Shown here in pieces: positions 1-8,699 of a DNA stretch of 33,507 nt. Both the position numbers and the translations under genes were made by a program. Source of the DNA: Kiritimatiellia bacterium (lineage in GTDB: Bacteria > Verrucomicrobiota > Kiritimatiellia > RFP12 > UBA1067); assembly GCA_028700415.1 (NCBI GenBank), contig JAQVSS010000004.1, positions 1 through 33,507 of the forward strand, written 5' to 3'. How positions within the stretch are numbered: position 1 is the stretch's first letter; every line of letters begins with the position of its first letter. The notes beneath the pieces were generated by a model. The model did not search any database, had not been told where the DNA came from, and saw nothing but the letters and a program-made list of their open reading frames with translations.

Positions 1-252
1 ACAAGCACTTCAGCGGTTGAAATCACTCAAATCAGCCTGTTCGGCATCTGGCTGCTCTGCGGGGACAAGGAGCGTTTTCTCCCGTATGAGGATTTCCCGT
101 GGTTCAAGAACGCCACGGTCTCCCAAATCCACGATGTGCAGCTCCTGCATGGAAAGCACCTGTACTGGCCGGCACTGGATGTCGACTTGACGCTCGATAT
201 GCTTGATCAGCCGCACGCCTATCCGTTGATGTACGCCGGCGAAAAGCCGTGA
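1..252 (+). CDS. DUF2442 domain protein, 3' end only (partial)
   Basis: The plus frame is open from the window edge to TGA at 250-252, giving 83 residues without a start. It reads with the pattern of DUF2442: an aromatic strand (FGIWLLCGDKERFLPYEDFPWF is the region around residues 14-35), then a lysine/aspartate-containing helix start, then a C-terminal part with VQLLHGKHLYWPALDVDLTL-like strands and a conserved tryptophan. DUF2442 proteins are small and often paired with a DUF4160 gene, sometimes in toxin-antitoxin-like modules; any partner would lie outside the window. The biochemical function is unknown. The 5' end is missing, so only the family assignment can be supported. Confidence 0.72.
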   Translation, partial: TSTSAVEITQISLFGIWLLCGDKERFLPYEDFPWFKNATVSQIHDVQLLHGKHLYWPALDVDLTLDMLDQPHAYPLMYAGEKP

Positions 253-326
253 TGTCCCTCGTTTAATTACAGAATGGCCTCTTGTTTTTTGTACCCCTTT
301 CTTTCTTCCAACATCACTCCATTCCC

Positions 327-1133
327 ATGAAATTCATCCACTTCCTTTCTACCGCCTCCGCCACACCGCGCACCGGCATCCTGCACGACGACGGCTCCGC
401 CGAACCCATCGACGGGAACCTCTTCGGCGCGTGGAAGCCCACCGGACGGCGCGAACGCGTCGCCAAACTGCTCGCGCCACTCCAACCGTCGGTGATCCTC
501 GCGATCGGTCTCAATTTCCGCGAGCACGCGATCGAAACAAAGCAGCCCCTTCCCGAGTTTCCTGTGCTGTTCATGAAAAGCCCGTGGGTGACGCAGAATC
601 CCGGCGACCCGATTGTCATCCCCACACACCTGCCGAGCACCAAGGTGGACTACGAGGCCGAACTGGTGGTGATTCTTGGCAAGACCTGCAAGAACGCGAC
701 GCGCCGGAACGCGCTAGACCATGTGCTCGGCTACACCTGCGGCAACGACGTCACCGCGCGCGACTGGCAGAAGAGTTTCGGCGGCAACCAATGGTGCCGC
801 GGCAAGTCGTTCGACACCTTCGCGCCGCTCGGCCCCTGCATCGTCACGAAGGACGAGATCCCCGACCCGCAGGCCCTGTCCCTGAAAGCGATTGTGAACG
901 GCGAGGTGCGGCAGTGCTCCAACACGGCGGATCATATTTTCAGCGTGGCTGACCTGATCGTCTTCCTGAGCGGCAGCACCACGCTGCCCGCGGGCACGGC
1001 CATCTTCACGGGTACGCCTTCCGGCGCGGGCTTCGCCCGCACGCCGCCCGTCTATCTCGCCCCCGGCGACACGGTCACCGTATCCATCGGCGGTATCGGC
1101 GAACTCACCAACCCGGTGATCCGCGAACCCTGA
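327..1133 (+). CDS. Fumarylacetoacetate hydrolase (FAH) family protein
   Basis: This 268-residue protein belongs to the FAH superfamily of cytoplasmic, divalent-metal-dependent C-C hydrolases, decarboxylases and isomerases acting on beta-diketo or acylpyruvate acids. Visible landmarks are the GLNFREHAIET segment (His67, Glu70, the usual catalytic pair region), the metal ligands Glu110 and Glu112 in DYEAELVVILG, Asp141 in the GND motif, the RGKSFDTFAPLGP loop and the late FTGTPSGAGF motif. Length and motif order match single-domain family members such as acylpyruvases and 2-hydroxyhepta-diene-dioate isomerases. The exact substrate cannot be read from the sequence. The ATG at 327 is preferred over the upstream ATG at 282 because family homology begins there; no clear Shine-Dalgarno precedes it. 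It converges on obgE. Confidence 0.9.
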   Translation: MKFIHFLSTASATPRTGILHDDGSAEPIDGNLFGAWKPTGRRERVAKLLAPLQPSVILAIGLNFREHAIETKQPLPEFPVLFMKSPWVTQNPGDPIVIPTHLPSTKVDYEAELVVILGKTCKNATRRNALDHVLGYTCGNDVTARDWQKSFGGNQWCRGKSFDTFAPLGPCIVTKDEIPDPQALSLKAIVNGEVRQCSNTADHIFSVADLIVFLSGSTTLPAGTAIFTGTPSGAGFARTPPVYLAPGDTVTVSIGGIGELTNPVIREP

Positions 1134-1139
1134 CCGTGC

Positions 1140-1158
1140 GGCGGAGCTGGCTCCCGCC
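1140..1158. terminator. Possible bidirectional hairpin between convergent genes
   Basis: GGCGGAG (1140-1146) can pair with CTCCCGCC (1151-1158) with one bulged base and a 4-base loop. It lies in the short gap between the convergent FAH-family gene and obgE. There is no clear T-run on either side, so a role as an intrinsic terminator is only suggested by position. Confidence 0.3.
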
Positions 1159-1166
1159 CTCCGCTT

Positions 1167-2354
1167 CTAACGCTTCCCGCGCTTTTTGGGCGGTTTGCGC
1201 GCCAAGTCCAGAAACGGCGCATGTTGTAGCGCCTCTTCGCAAATGATCTCTTCCGCAGACGGCGCACCCTCCGGCACGGACGGCTCAACCGTCGGCGTCG
1301 CCCGCCACGTGCCCTTGGGTTCAGGACGAAGGATCTCCCACAGGCGTTGTTTGAACTGCGCGACCCCCTCGTCCCCAGGGTTAATCGCCGAAACCTGTAG
1401 CGGCGTGACCCCCGTCTCGCGGATGAACCGGGGCAGATTCTTGACCGCCTCGTCCTGATCCATTTTGTTGGCCAACACGAGGCACGGGCGTTCCAGCAGC
1501 TCGGGGTTGTGTTGGCTGATCTCCTTGCGCAACGCCAGAAAATCTTTCCACGGCTTCCGGTTGTCGGTACCCGCCATGTCGACGACATACACCAGCACGC
1601 GCGAACGCGCGATATGCTTGAGGAACCCCACACCGAGTCCCACACCGGATGCCGCGCCCTCGATGATGCCCGGCACGTCGGCGACCCGCAGTTGCGAGAA
1701 ATCTGGGTATTGGATCGCGCCCACGAGCGGGTTGAGCGTGGTGAACGGATAGCTGGCGATTTTTGGGTGGGCTCCGCTGACGCAGGCGAGGAGAGAGGAC
1801 TTGCCCGCATTGGGGAACCCAAGCAAGCCGGCGTCCGCAATGGTCTTGAGCTCCAGCCGCAGGCGGAACTCCTCGCCCGGATCGCCCGGCGTGTGTTCGG
1901 TCGGGGCCTGATGCGTCGAGGTCTTGAAGTGGACGTTGCCCAGGCCGCCCTTGCCGCCCTTCGCGATCACCACCTCATCGCCGTGGCCGATGACATCGGC
2001 CAGCTGCGCGCCGGTCTCCGCATCGAACACCGTCGTGCCGCACGGCACCCGGACGACCAGGTCCTTGCCCCTGCGCCCGTACATCTTCTGGCCGCGGCCG
2101 GCCACCCCGTCCTCGGCAAAGAGCTGTGGCGCGAAATAGAGCGCGATCAGGGAATCGACGTCGTGGCTCGCCTTAAAAATGACATGTCCCCCGCGGCCCC
2201 CATCGCCGCCGTCGGGGCCGCCTTCGGGCACACATGCCTCACGACGGAAACTGCTGCTCCCGTTTCCGCCCGCACCGGCACGCACATGCACCACGACATG
2301 ATCTACAAACGTTCTTGTCTTCAAGGATCTCGTGTCTCCATTAAAATCAGGCAT
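1167..2354 (-). CDS. obgE: GTPase Obg/CgtA
   Basis: This 395-residue protein is the ribosome-associated GTPase Obg, which acts in late 50S subunit maturation and stress signalling. The glycine-rich Obg fold occupies about residues 13-170 (GPDGGDGGRGG is its hallmark). The G domain follows: G1 GFPNAGKSS at about 179-187, the DVPGIIEGA G3 motif, NKMD G4 and SAI G5. The C-terminal tail is short and basic and ends KKRGKR. The ATG at 2354 starts just before the Obg fold; the open frame runs further to 2429 but the extra 25 residues do not look like Obg. Only a G-rich stretch serves as a possible ribosome site. The gene lies on the same strand as rplU-rpmA but is separated from them by 6.3 kb of opposite-strand genes, which is unusual. 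Confidence 0.97.
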   Translation of the reverse strand: MPDFNGDTRSLKTRTFVDHVVVHVRAGAGGNGSSSFRREACVPEGGPDGGDGGRGGHVIFKASHDVDSLIALYFAPQLFAEDGVAGRGQKMYGRRGKDLVVRVPCGTTVFDAETGAQLADVIGHGDEVVIAKGGKGGLGNVHFKTSTHQAPTEHTPGDPGEEFRLRLELKTIADAGLLGFPNAGKSSLLACVSGAHPKIASYPFTTLNPLVGAIQYPDFSQLRVADVPGIIEGAASGVGLGVGFLKHIARSRVLVYVVDMAGTDNRKPWKDFLALRKEISQHNPELLERPCLVLANKMDQDEAVKNLPRFIRETGVTPLQVSAINPGDEGVAQFKQRLWEILRPEPKGTWRATPTVEPSVPEGAPSAEEIICEEALQHAPFLDLARKPPKKRGKR

Positions 2355-2489
2355 AGAATACAATAACCCCCGGCAGGCAACAAGAAGCAATACCCGCGAA
2401 ACGGGACCACGTAACGGGAAGGTGGACAAAAGGCGGCGTTTTTGTCATCCTCTCACCGTTGTTTAGGACAAGGCTTGATGCCGTGCCCA

Positions 2490-2526
2490 ATGGCCGAGGG
2501 AGGGGACTCACAAGAGCCTCGGCCAT
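2490..2526 (+). promoter_or_regulatory. Perfect 10-bp inverted repeat in leader of the esterase gene
   Basis: ATGGCCGAGG (2490-2499) is exactly complementary to CCTCGGCCAT (2517-2526), with a 17-base purine-rich loop. It lies 27 bases upstream of the GAGGAG ribosome site (2554-2559) of the esterase gene, in the divergent gap with obgE. It could be an operator for a dimeric regulator or an mRNA leader hairpin. No U-tract follows, so an intrinsic terminator is unlikely. Confidence 0.5.
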
Positions 2527-2566
2527 AGAGGCTTTCACTTCGCGTTACCCGTCGAGGAGATCTGCC

Positions 2567-4597
2567 ATGAGAACGTTGTCCCGGTTGTCCAGGAAAACAG
2601 GCTGTCACTCTTTTGTCGCCGCTGTGGCCCTGTGCGCTTGCCTCGGAGGATTTTCCACGCGGGCCCGTGCCGAAGAAGAACCGGCCCAGTTGTATTCATG
2701 TCTCGTGAGGCAGGCGCAGGAGGTCACCAGCCGGTCCATATTCGAACTCCCGCCGCTTGAAACGTGGGAGGAACAGCTCCCCGGAAAACGCCGCAAGTGG
2801 CTGGAAATGCTGGGTCTCGACCCCTTGCCGCCGCGCACAGACCTCAACGTCACGGTGACGGGCACGCTCGACCGCGGCAGTTACCTGGTGGAGAAGATGC
2901 ATTTCCAGCCGGTGCCGGGCTGCAGGATTGCCGCCAACCTGTATCGCCCGAAAGAGGTGAAGGGCAAGCTTCCCGCGGTGGTCTACGTCTGCGGCCATTC
3001 GAAGCGGGGCAAGTTCCATTATCAGTTTCATCCCCGCTGGTTTGCGGAACACGGCTATGTGGCCATGATCCTTGACCCGATCCAAGTCGGCGAAAACGGC
3101 GGCTTCCACCACGGGACCTATTCAAAGGGCTGGTGGCATTGGTACAGCCAGGGGTACTCGCCCGCCGGGGTCGAGGTGTGGGCGGCCATGCGTGCGGCGG
3201 ATTATCTGCAGGCCCGTCCGGAGGTGGATGCGGAAAGACTCGGCATAACCGGACTGTCGGGCGGCGGGACAATGTCGTGGTTCACAGGAGCGGCCGATCC
3301 GCGTTTCAAGGTTGTTGTACCGTGCTGTCAGACCGGGAACATGTACCAGCATGTCCGCGACCGGACCGTCGACGGACACTGCGACTGCACCTACTGGGTG
3401 AACACCTACGGCTGGGATTTCCCTGACCTTGCGGGCCTCATCGCCCCGCGCGCGCTCCTGGTCGGCGCGGCGACGGAAGACGTTCTCTTCCGGCCCTACG
3501 CTTTCCGCGACTTGGTTCACCGCGCGCGGCACGTGTATATCCTCTATGGGTGTGAGGATAAGGTCGGCCTGACCGAGGCGGTCACGCAGCACGGTTATTC
3601 GCCGAAGATGCGCCGGGCCGTTTTCAACTGGTTCGAAAAGCATCTCAAGGGGTCGGATACCCCGGTGACGGACGACATTGCGGAGACCCCTGAAAAGGAT
3701 GAGGATCTCGCCGTCTACACGGACATGAAACCGCCTGCCGACGACAGGCTGAAAGATGTGGACACGTTCTTTATCCCTTTGCCCGGTCTGCCGGAACTCA
3801 AAGGCAGGAAAGACTGGGAGAGCCACCAGGAGACCTGTCTGAAGAAATTGCGCGACCTGACATTCCGGCAAATCCCGACGGTCATCCCTGTTCCCGACAC
3901 CTCCTGCAGGCGGCAGGGGCAGAGCGGCAGCCACCAGTTCCGCACCTACGAATTCCACTCGGAGCCGGGGATGCTGATCCGCGCCCACCTGGCTATCCCG
4001 ATCAAGGGCCCGCGGCCTTATCCGCTGGTTGTCGGAGCCATGCAGCCTGACGCGCGTTCCCCGTTCTGCGCCGCCGGCGCGGGTAATGCCTCGTTCAGCA
4101 CGAATGCGGCGGGGTATGCCTGCGTGGAAGTCCGCGGAACAGGCGGGGTCTCTGTCGGCCCGGGCATCGAATGGACAGCCCGGCGCGCTTACCCGCTGGT
4201 CGGGCAGACCTATTACGAGCGGAAGACGCTCGACCTGCTGACGGCCATCCAGGCGCTCCGGCAGGAGACGAATGTGAAAGAAATCGTTGTGTACGGGCGG
4301 GGCGCCGAGGCGGCCGTGGCGGTTTATGCGGCCCTGCTCGATCCGGGCATTTCAGAAGTCATCTTGCAGGACCCGGTGGTCACGCATTGGAAGGGCGGCC
4401 CGGAATTCATGAACGTCCTCAAAACCGGCGATCTCCCCCACAACCTCGCGCTGGTATTCCCGCGCCCGATCAGCTTCATCGGCAGGATGCCGAAAGAATA
4501 CGAATGGACAAAGCGGTGCTACGACTCATGTGGCGAGGGCGGGAAAGTGCGGGTTTTCAATCAACAGGACAGGTGGAGCCGGTATGCGCACGACTAA
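2567..4597 (+). CDS. Secreted tandem alpha/beta-hydrolase, acetyl-xylan-esterase-like
   Basis: This 676-residue exported protein has a signal peptide (basic start, hydrophobic FVAAVALCACLGGF, Ala-rich cleavage region near residue 34). The N-terminal half is an alpha/beta-hydrolase of the acetyl-xylan-esterase/prolyl-oligopeptidase-like kind: strand LPAVVYVCGH, nucleophile elbow GLSGGG with Ser231, the segment YGWDFPDLAGLIAPRALLVG, and a His in TQHGYS. The C-terminal half, from about residue 400, looks like a second hydrolase domain, but its elbow reads GRGAE (577-581), without serine. It probably removes ester groups from a polysaccharide; the substrate is not determinable. The start is set by GAGGAG at 2554-2559; upstream codons do not encode a signal peptide. 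The stop overlaps the next gene by 14 bases, indicating translational coupling. Confidence 0.8.
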   Translation: MRTLSRLSRKTGCHSFVAAVALCACLGGFSTRARAEEEPAQLYSCLVRQAQEVTSRSIFELPPLETWEEQLPGKRRKWLEMLGLDPLPPRTDLNVTVTGTLDRGSYLVEKMHFQPVPGCRIAANLYRPKEVKGKLPAVVYVCGHSKRGKFHYQFHPRWFAEHGYVAMILDPIQVGENGGFHHGTYSKGWWHWYSQGYSPAGVEVWAAMRAADYLQARPEVDAERLGITGLSGGGTMSWFTGAADPRFKVVVPCCQTGNMYQHVRDRTVDGHCDCTYWVNTYGWDFPDLAGLIAPRALLVGAATEDVLFRPYAFRDLVHRARHVYILYGCEDKVGLTEAVTQHGYSPKMRRAVFNWFEKHLKGSDTPVTDDIAETPEKDEDLAVYTDMKPPADDRLKDVDTFFIPLPGLPELKGRKDWESHQETCLKKLRDLTFRQIPTVIPVPDTSCRRQGQSGSHQFRTYEFHSEPGMLIRAHLAIPIKGPRPYPLVVGAMQPDARSPFCAAGAGNASFSTNAAGYACVEVRGTGGVSVGPGIEWTARRAYPLVGQTYYERKTLDLLTAIQALRQETNVKEIVVYGRGAEAAVAVYAALLDPGISEVILQDPVVTHWKGGPEFMNVLKTGDLPHNLALVFPRPISFIGRMPKEYEWTKRCYDSCGEGGKVRVFNQQDRWSRYAHD

Positions 4598-6056
4598 AAG
4601 GTTGAACGGGATGTTTGTGAAACAGGCGGGGCTCATCGCGGCATGCGTGCTGGGCGTTTGCGTGACGGGCGCGGCGAAAGAAAGCGCCCCGGGCGCGCTC
4701 CGCGCGGGCGCGGCGAAAGGGAACATCACGCCTGCGCTGGGCGCAAGCATGTACAGCGGGTTCCTGCCCTTCCCGTCCAAACACGTGCACGACGACCTCT
4801 GGGCGCGGTGTCTGGTGCTGGACGACGGCAAGACGCGCGTGGCTTTTGTCGTGTGCGACGTTCTGGACGTGATGTGGCAGGTGAGCGAGGTGGCGCGGCA
4901 GCGGATCGAGCAGGAGACCGGTTTGCCGGCGGGGCACGTGCTCATCTCCGCGACGCACACCCACACGTCGCACGACGTGGTGGGCGACCGTTTCGTCGTC
5001 ACGCCGGAGCTGAACAAGGTTCAGGAGGTTCTGGTGCGCCGCATCGCCGACACGGTGCGTTGCGCGATCAACAACCTTGAGCCGGCCCGCATCGGCTGGG
5101 GCACCGCGACCGAGCCGCGCCATGTTTTCAACCGCCGCTGGTATCTGAAGCCCGGCACCGTGCCGGCAACACCCTTCGGCGGCACGAACGATCAGGTCAA
5201 GATGAATCCGGGGCTGCTCAACCCGAACCTGGTCAAGCCGGCCGGGCCGACCGATCCGGAGGTCGGTGTGATCGCCGTGCAGACGGCTGGCGGACGGCCG
5301 CTCGCCCTTTTCGCGAATTACGCCTTGCACTATGTGGGAGGCAATCCCGCCTCGGACATCTCGGCCGACTATTACGGGATGTTCAACGACCGCATCCAAC
5401 AGCTGCTGGGCGCGGACCGGCAGGATCCGCCCTTCGTGTCCCTCATGAGCAACGGCGCGAGCGGCGACATCAACAACATCGACGTCACGAAGCCCGCCGC
5501 AAAGCTGCCGGCCTACGCGAAGATGAAGATTGTTGCGGACGACGTGGCGCAGAAAGCCTGCGCGGTCTACCAGACGATCCGGTGGCGCGACCGCGTTCCT
5601 CTCGGCGTGTCATTCGGGAAGATCGATCTCCCTTACCGGCGCCCGACGCCGGAACAGCTCGCGTGGGCCAAGGGCATTCTCGCTTCGCTCGCGCCCGGCA
5701 AGAAACCGGAAACGTGGTCGGGCATCTACGCCGAACGCCTTTTGCGGATGGACGCCATGCCGGCACGCTGGGGTTTCCCGCTGCAGGCTTTCCGCGTCGG
5801 CGACGTCGGCATCGCGACGTTTCCGAACGACACCTTTTGCGAGGTCGGGCTGGAGCTGAAGCGCCGCAGCCCGTTCAAACCGACGTTTGTCGTGTCGCAT
5901 GCGCACGGCTATTTCGGCTATCTGCCGACCGTGGAGCACCACGCGCTCGGCGGTTACGAGACCTGGCCCGGCTCCAGCCGGCTGGAACCCGATGCCGCCC
6001 CTCAAATGATCGACCGCCTGCTGTCCATGCTCAACCGTCTCCAGAAAGGCGAGTGA
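4584..6056 (+). CDS. Secreted neutral/alkaline ceramidase-like protein
   Basis: This 490-residue exported protein has an N-terminal signal (KQAGLIAACVLGVCVTGAA) and the fold signature of the neutral/alkaline non-lysosomal ceramidase N-terminal domain. That signature includes GAAKGNITPALG, the VLDDGKTRVAFVVCDVLDV strand-loop, the metal-binding ISATHTHTSHD segment and an NGASGDINNID motif. True neutral ceramidases have GDVSPN with the nucleophilic Ser. Here the aligned residue appears to be Asn297, and no C-terminal domain of the long ceramidases is present. It is probably a zinc hydrolase of this superfamily acting on another amide or ester, possibly cooperating with the esterase upstream. The ATG at 4584 is preceded by AGGTGG and overlaps the upstream stop, so the two genes are co-translated. 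Confidence 0.82.
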   Translation: MRTTKRLNGMFVKQAGLIAACVLGVCVTGAAKESAPGALRAGAAKGNITPALGASMYSGFLPFPSKHVHDDLWARCLVLDDGKTRVAFVVCDVLDVMWQVSEVARQRIEQETGLPAGHVLISATHTHTSHDVVGDRFVVTPELNKVQEVLVRRIADTVRCAINNLEPARIGWGTATEPRHVFNRRWYLKPGTVPATPFGGTNDQVKMNPGLLNPNLVKPAGPTDPEVGVIAVQTAGGRPLALFANYALHYVGGNPASDISADYYGMFNDRIQQLLGADRQDPPFVSLMSNGASGDINNIDVTKPAAKLPAYAKMKIVADDVAQKACAVYQTIRWRDRVPLGVSFGKIDLPYRRPTPEQLAWAKGILASLAPGKKPETWSGIYAERLLRMDAMPARWGFPLQAFRVGDVGIATFPNDTFCEVGLELKRRSPFKPTFVVSHAHGYFGYLPTVEHHALGGYETWPGSSRLEPDAAPQMIDRLLSMLNRLQKGE

Positions 6057-6091
6057 ACGGCAGGGGCAACCCAACACGGAAGGAAAAACTC

Positions 6092-8536
6092 GTGGGCAGG
6101 ATTTTTTTGAAAAGACGCTTGAACGTGAATCCAAGTGTCACGCGCATCGTTCTGACAATGGCGGGCATGGGCATGGCCCTCGGCATCAGGGCTCAATCCG
6201 CCACTGGCTCGTGGCTGGTCTCGGCAAACGGCGTAGCCTGCGACAGCGGCGCGCTCAGGCTCGCCTGGGTCAGCCGGACACTGTTGGAAGAAACGTTCCC
6301 CAACGGGTCCGGCACGTGGCAGACCGAAAACTACGACCAGGCGCTGACGTTCGAACGGCAACAGGAAGCCGGCGCGTCGTACCTTTCCATTCGCCGGAAC
6401 GGGAAAAAGCGCGACACGGCCTTCAGCGTTTTTTCGCGTGCCGTCACAGTCACGCCGGGCACGCTTTTCGACCTGCGCATCATCGCGCGCGGCGAGTGCC
6501 TCTTTGCGCGGCCGCGCGGCCATGCCGGAAAATATGAGACGTGTATCCAATGGTATGCGGCGGACGGCCAGCCGTCGGGGGCGCTGCCTTTCGGACTAGA
6601 CTGCCAAACGGACGTGTGGCAAGAGACCCGCGTCTCGGGCAGCGTGCCCACCGGAGCCGTCAGCGCCGTCATCCGCATCGGCGCGGACTCGCCCAACATT
6701 CTTCCCGGCCAACCGCTGGACATCCGGAAAGTGGTTTTTGCCGCACAAACGCCCGGCGAGTTCATGACGAAGGGCAAGGCGGTCTCGCGCCCGTTCCCAG
6801 TCACGGCCGCCCCGTCCGGAATCCGGTGGCAGGCCGCCTGTCCGGCAGGCACACGGGTGACGTTCCAGATTTCATGCGCCCCCGATGACAACGGCACGCC
6901 CGGCGTGTGGTCGCCCTTCATCGGGCCGGACGGCACGGCCTCCGGTCCGTTTGAGAAGCCCGGGCACCCCTTGCCGCCGTTGGCGGACTCAGCCCGCTGG
7001 CTGCGTTACCGCGCGCTTCTGACTTCCGGCAATGCCGCCCACAGCCCGGTCTTGAGCCGGGTCATGATCGGGACCGTTGAAGACGGCGCTTGGAACGGCG
7101 TGGACCACACGCCTCCTGTGCTGGAAACACTCAGCCCGAAATTGACGGGTGACGCGAGGTCCCCCATCATCTTCCGCGTATCTGACCCGACGGGCATCAA
7201 CGCCTCCACGCTCCGTTTCTGGGTGGACGGCAAAGAAGAGACCCAAAGCCTCCAGCGGAAAAACGGAATGCTCGTTTTCACACCCAAAACGCCTTTTGTG
7301 CCCAACGGGAAAGCGCGAGATCCGTCGGACATCCCTCCCAACCTGCACCACGCGCGCGTGGAGGTCGAGGATCAGGCCGCCAACCGCCTGCAAGAAAGCT
7401 GGCCGCTACTTGTCGGCGGGCAGAACACGCGGAACCGGGTCACCCTGAGAAAAGACGGCACCGTGCTCATCGACCGGGAACCCTTCTTCCCGATCGGGAT
7501 CTATGCGGTCTGGAAAAAGGCGTTCAACAGCAACAGCTTTGACCGCGCCTTTACGGAACTGAAAGCCAACGGGTTCAATGTCGCCCACACCTATAACCCG
7601 GGGCGCACGGCCGATTTCCGGGAATTCATGGACTCCGCCGCCCGCCATGGCATCCGCCTGTTCCTCTCTTCGGGACAGGGCGCGAACCGCATGGACGTGC
7701 AGACGGTCCTCGAGGATGTCGCCCGCGAGCGGTCGCACCCCGCCGTGCTCGCCTGGTATCTGGCCGACGACACCTCCGCGCATGTCTCTCCCCGTGACTT
7801 GACCAGGCTCTCGGAAGCGATCCGCGCGATAGACCCCGGCCACATCACCGTTCAGGCCGACGGCGTCGGACAGCCGCCCTCCTCGAATTACTCCGCGTTT
7901 GTCGGCGCGACCGACGGGTTCCTGCCGGAAATCTACCCGATCCGGGGGGACGACAATGTGCCGCAGGTCATCACCGACATGCAGACGCTCCGGGCCGACA
8001 TTCAAGCGGCCGGGAATCCGGTCAAAACCGTCTGGCCGATCATCCAGTATTTTGAGGGCTGGGGCTGGCCGCGTTTCCCCACCGCGGAAGAATTGCGGGC
8101 CATGAGTTTCCTCGCGCTGATCCACGGCGCGAACGGCATCACGTGGTACACCTACGGCGGACGGGATAAAAACCACGGGGCCACCCATACGGAAGAAACC
8201 TGGCGCACGATGTGCGGGGTTTCCAAAGAAATCAGCGGCCTGCAAGCCGTGCTGTTGTCCGAGACAAGCGAGACGCCGCACGTGACCATCAACGCGGGGC
8301 CGCAGAAAGACAGCCAAGGCCATCCCGCCATCAGCGTTTTGGGGAAACGTTACCAGGGCAAGCTCTATCTGCTCTGCGCCAACTCGGCCAAGGCGGAGGT
8401 CAAAGCCGCCTTCACTTTCCCGGACGCGGAAAAGGTCACGGACCGGCAGGAACCGGCACGCGCGCTCACCTTCGCAAAGGGCGTGCTGACGGACACGTTC
8501 CCGCCCTACGGCGTCCGCGTCTATATGGCGGAATGA
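6092..8536 (+). CDS. Secreted TIM-barrel glycoside-hydrolase-like protein
   Basis: This 814-residue exported protein is best started at GTG 6092, eight bases after GGAAGG, giving a basic start followed by the hydrophobic segment VTRIVLTMAGMGMALG. Residues about 40-250 form a beta-rich, carbohydrate-binding-like region with a LysM-free, CBM-like pattern. A beta-sandwich with a VSDPTGIN loop follows, and a TIM barrel occupies about 450-750 (RKDGTVLIDREPFFPIGIYAV, ANGFNVAHTY, HPAVLAWYLADD, LPEIYPI, NGITWYTYGG). The pattern is that of PVC and Bacteroidetes glycosidase-like barrels. Candidate acids are Asp559/Asp560 and Glu613; the usual DEP at the first site reads DDT here, so activity is uncertain. 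It follows the ceramidase-like gene by 35 bases and probably shares its transcript. The upstream open frame overlapping that gene is not coding. Confidence 0.75.
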   Translation: MGRIFLKRRLNVNPSVTRIVLTMAGMGMALGIRAQSATGSWLVSANGVACDSGALRLAWVSRTLLEETFPNGSGTWQTENYDQALTFERQQEAGASYLSIRRNGKKRDTAFSVFSRAVTVTPGTLFDLRIIARGECLFARPRGHAGKYETCIQWYAADGQPSGALPFGLDCQTDVWQETRVSGSVPTGAVSAVIRIGADSPNILPGQPLDIRKVVFAAQTPGEFMTKGKAVSRPFPVTAAPSGIRWQAACPAGTRVTFQISCAPDDNGTPGVWSPFIGPDGTASGPFEKPGHPLPPLADSARWLRYRALLTSGNAAHSPVLSRVMIGTVEDGAWNGVDHTPPVLETLSPKLTGDARSPIIFRVSDPTGINASTLRFWVDGKEETQSLQRKNGMLVFTPKTPFVPNGKARDPSDIPPNLHHARVEVEDQAANRLQESWPLLVGGQNTRNRVTLRKDGTVLIDREPFFPIGIYAVWKKAFNSNSFDRAFTELKANGFNVAHTYNPGRTADFREFMDSAARHGIRLFLSSGQGANRMDVQTVLEDVARERSHPAVLAWYLADDTSAHVSPRDLTRLSEAIRAIDPGHITVQADGVGQPPSSNYSAFVGATDGFLPEIYPIRGDDNVPQVITDMQTLRADIQAAGNPVKTVWPIIQYFEGWGWPRFPTAEELRAMSFLALIHGANGITWYTYGGRDKNHGATHTEETWRTMCGVSKEISGLQAVLLSETSETPHVTINAGPQKDSQGHPAISVLGKRYQGKLYLLCANSAKAEVKAAFTFPDAEKVTDRQEPARALTFAKGVLTDTFPPYGVRVYMAE

Positions 8537-8699
8537 GATCCGCAAGCCGCAGACACAGAAAAGGCGTTCCGCGCAGGAAAACCGTGTTTCCGCACAAAAC
8601 GCCCACCTGCCTACACAACTTCCACGCGCAGGCAGAAACCTGATTCATCCACAAAGGTTCTTGCCCTCGCGGGGCTGCCCGCAAACGGGACGGATCCGC

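Noticed and set aside
1509-2366. 285-codon open frame antisense to obgE
   Set aside because: It lies fully within obgE on the other strand, matches no family, and is the kind of shadow frame expected at high GC.
5582-6091. Upstream extension of the TIM-barrel protein frame
   Set aside because: It overlaps the coding end of the ceramidase-like gene in another frame; the GTG at 6092 with GGAAGG and a signal peptide is the better start.
8537-8699. Possible small gene between the TIM-barrel gene and rpmA
   Set aside because: No frame with a ribosome site or family pattern; it is probably just the convergent intergenic region.
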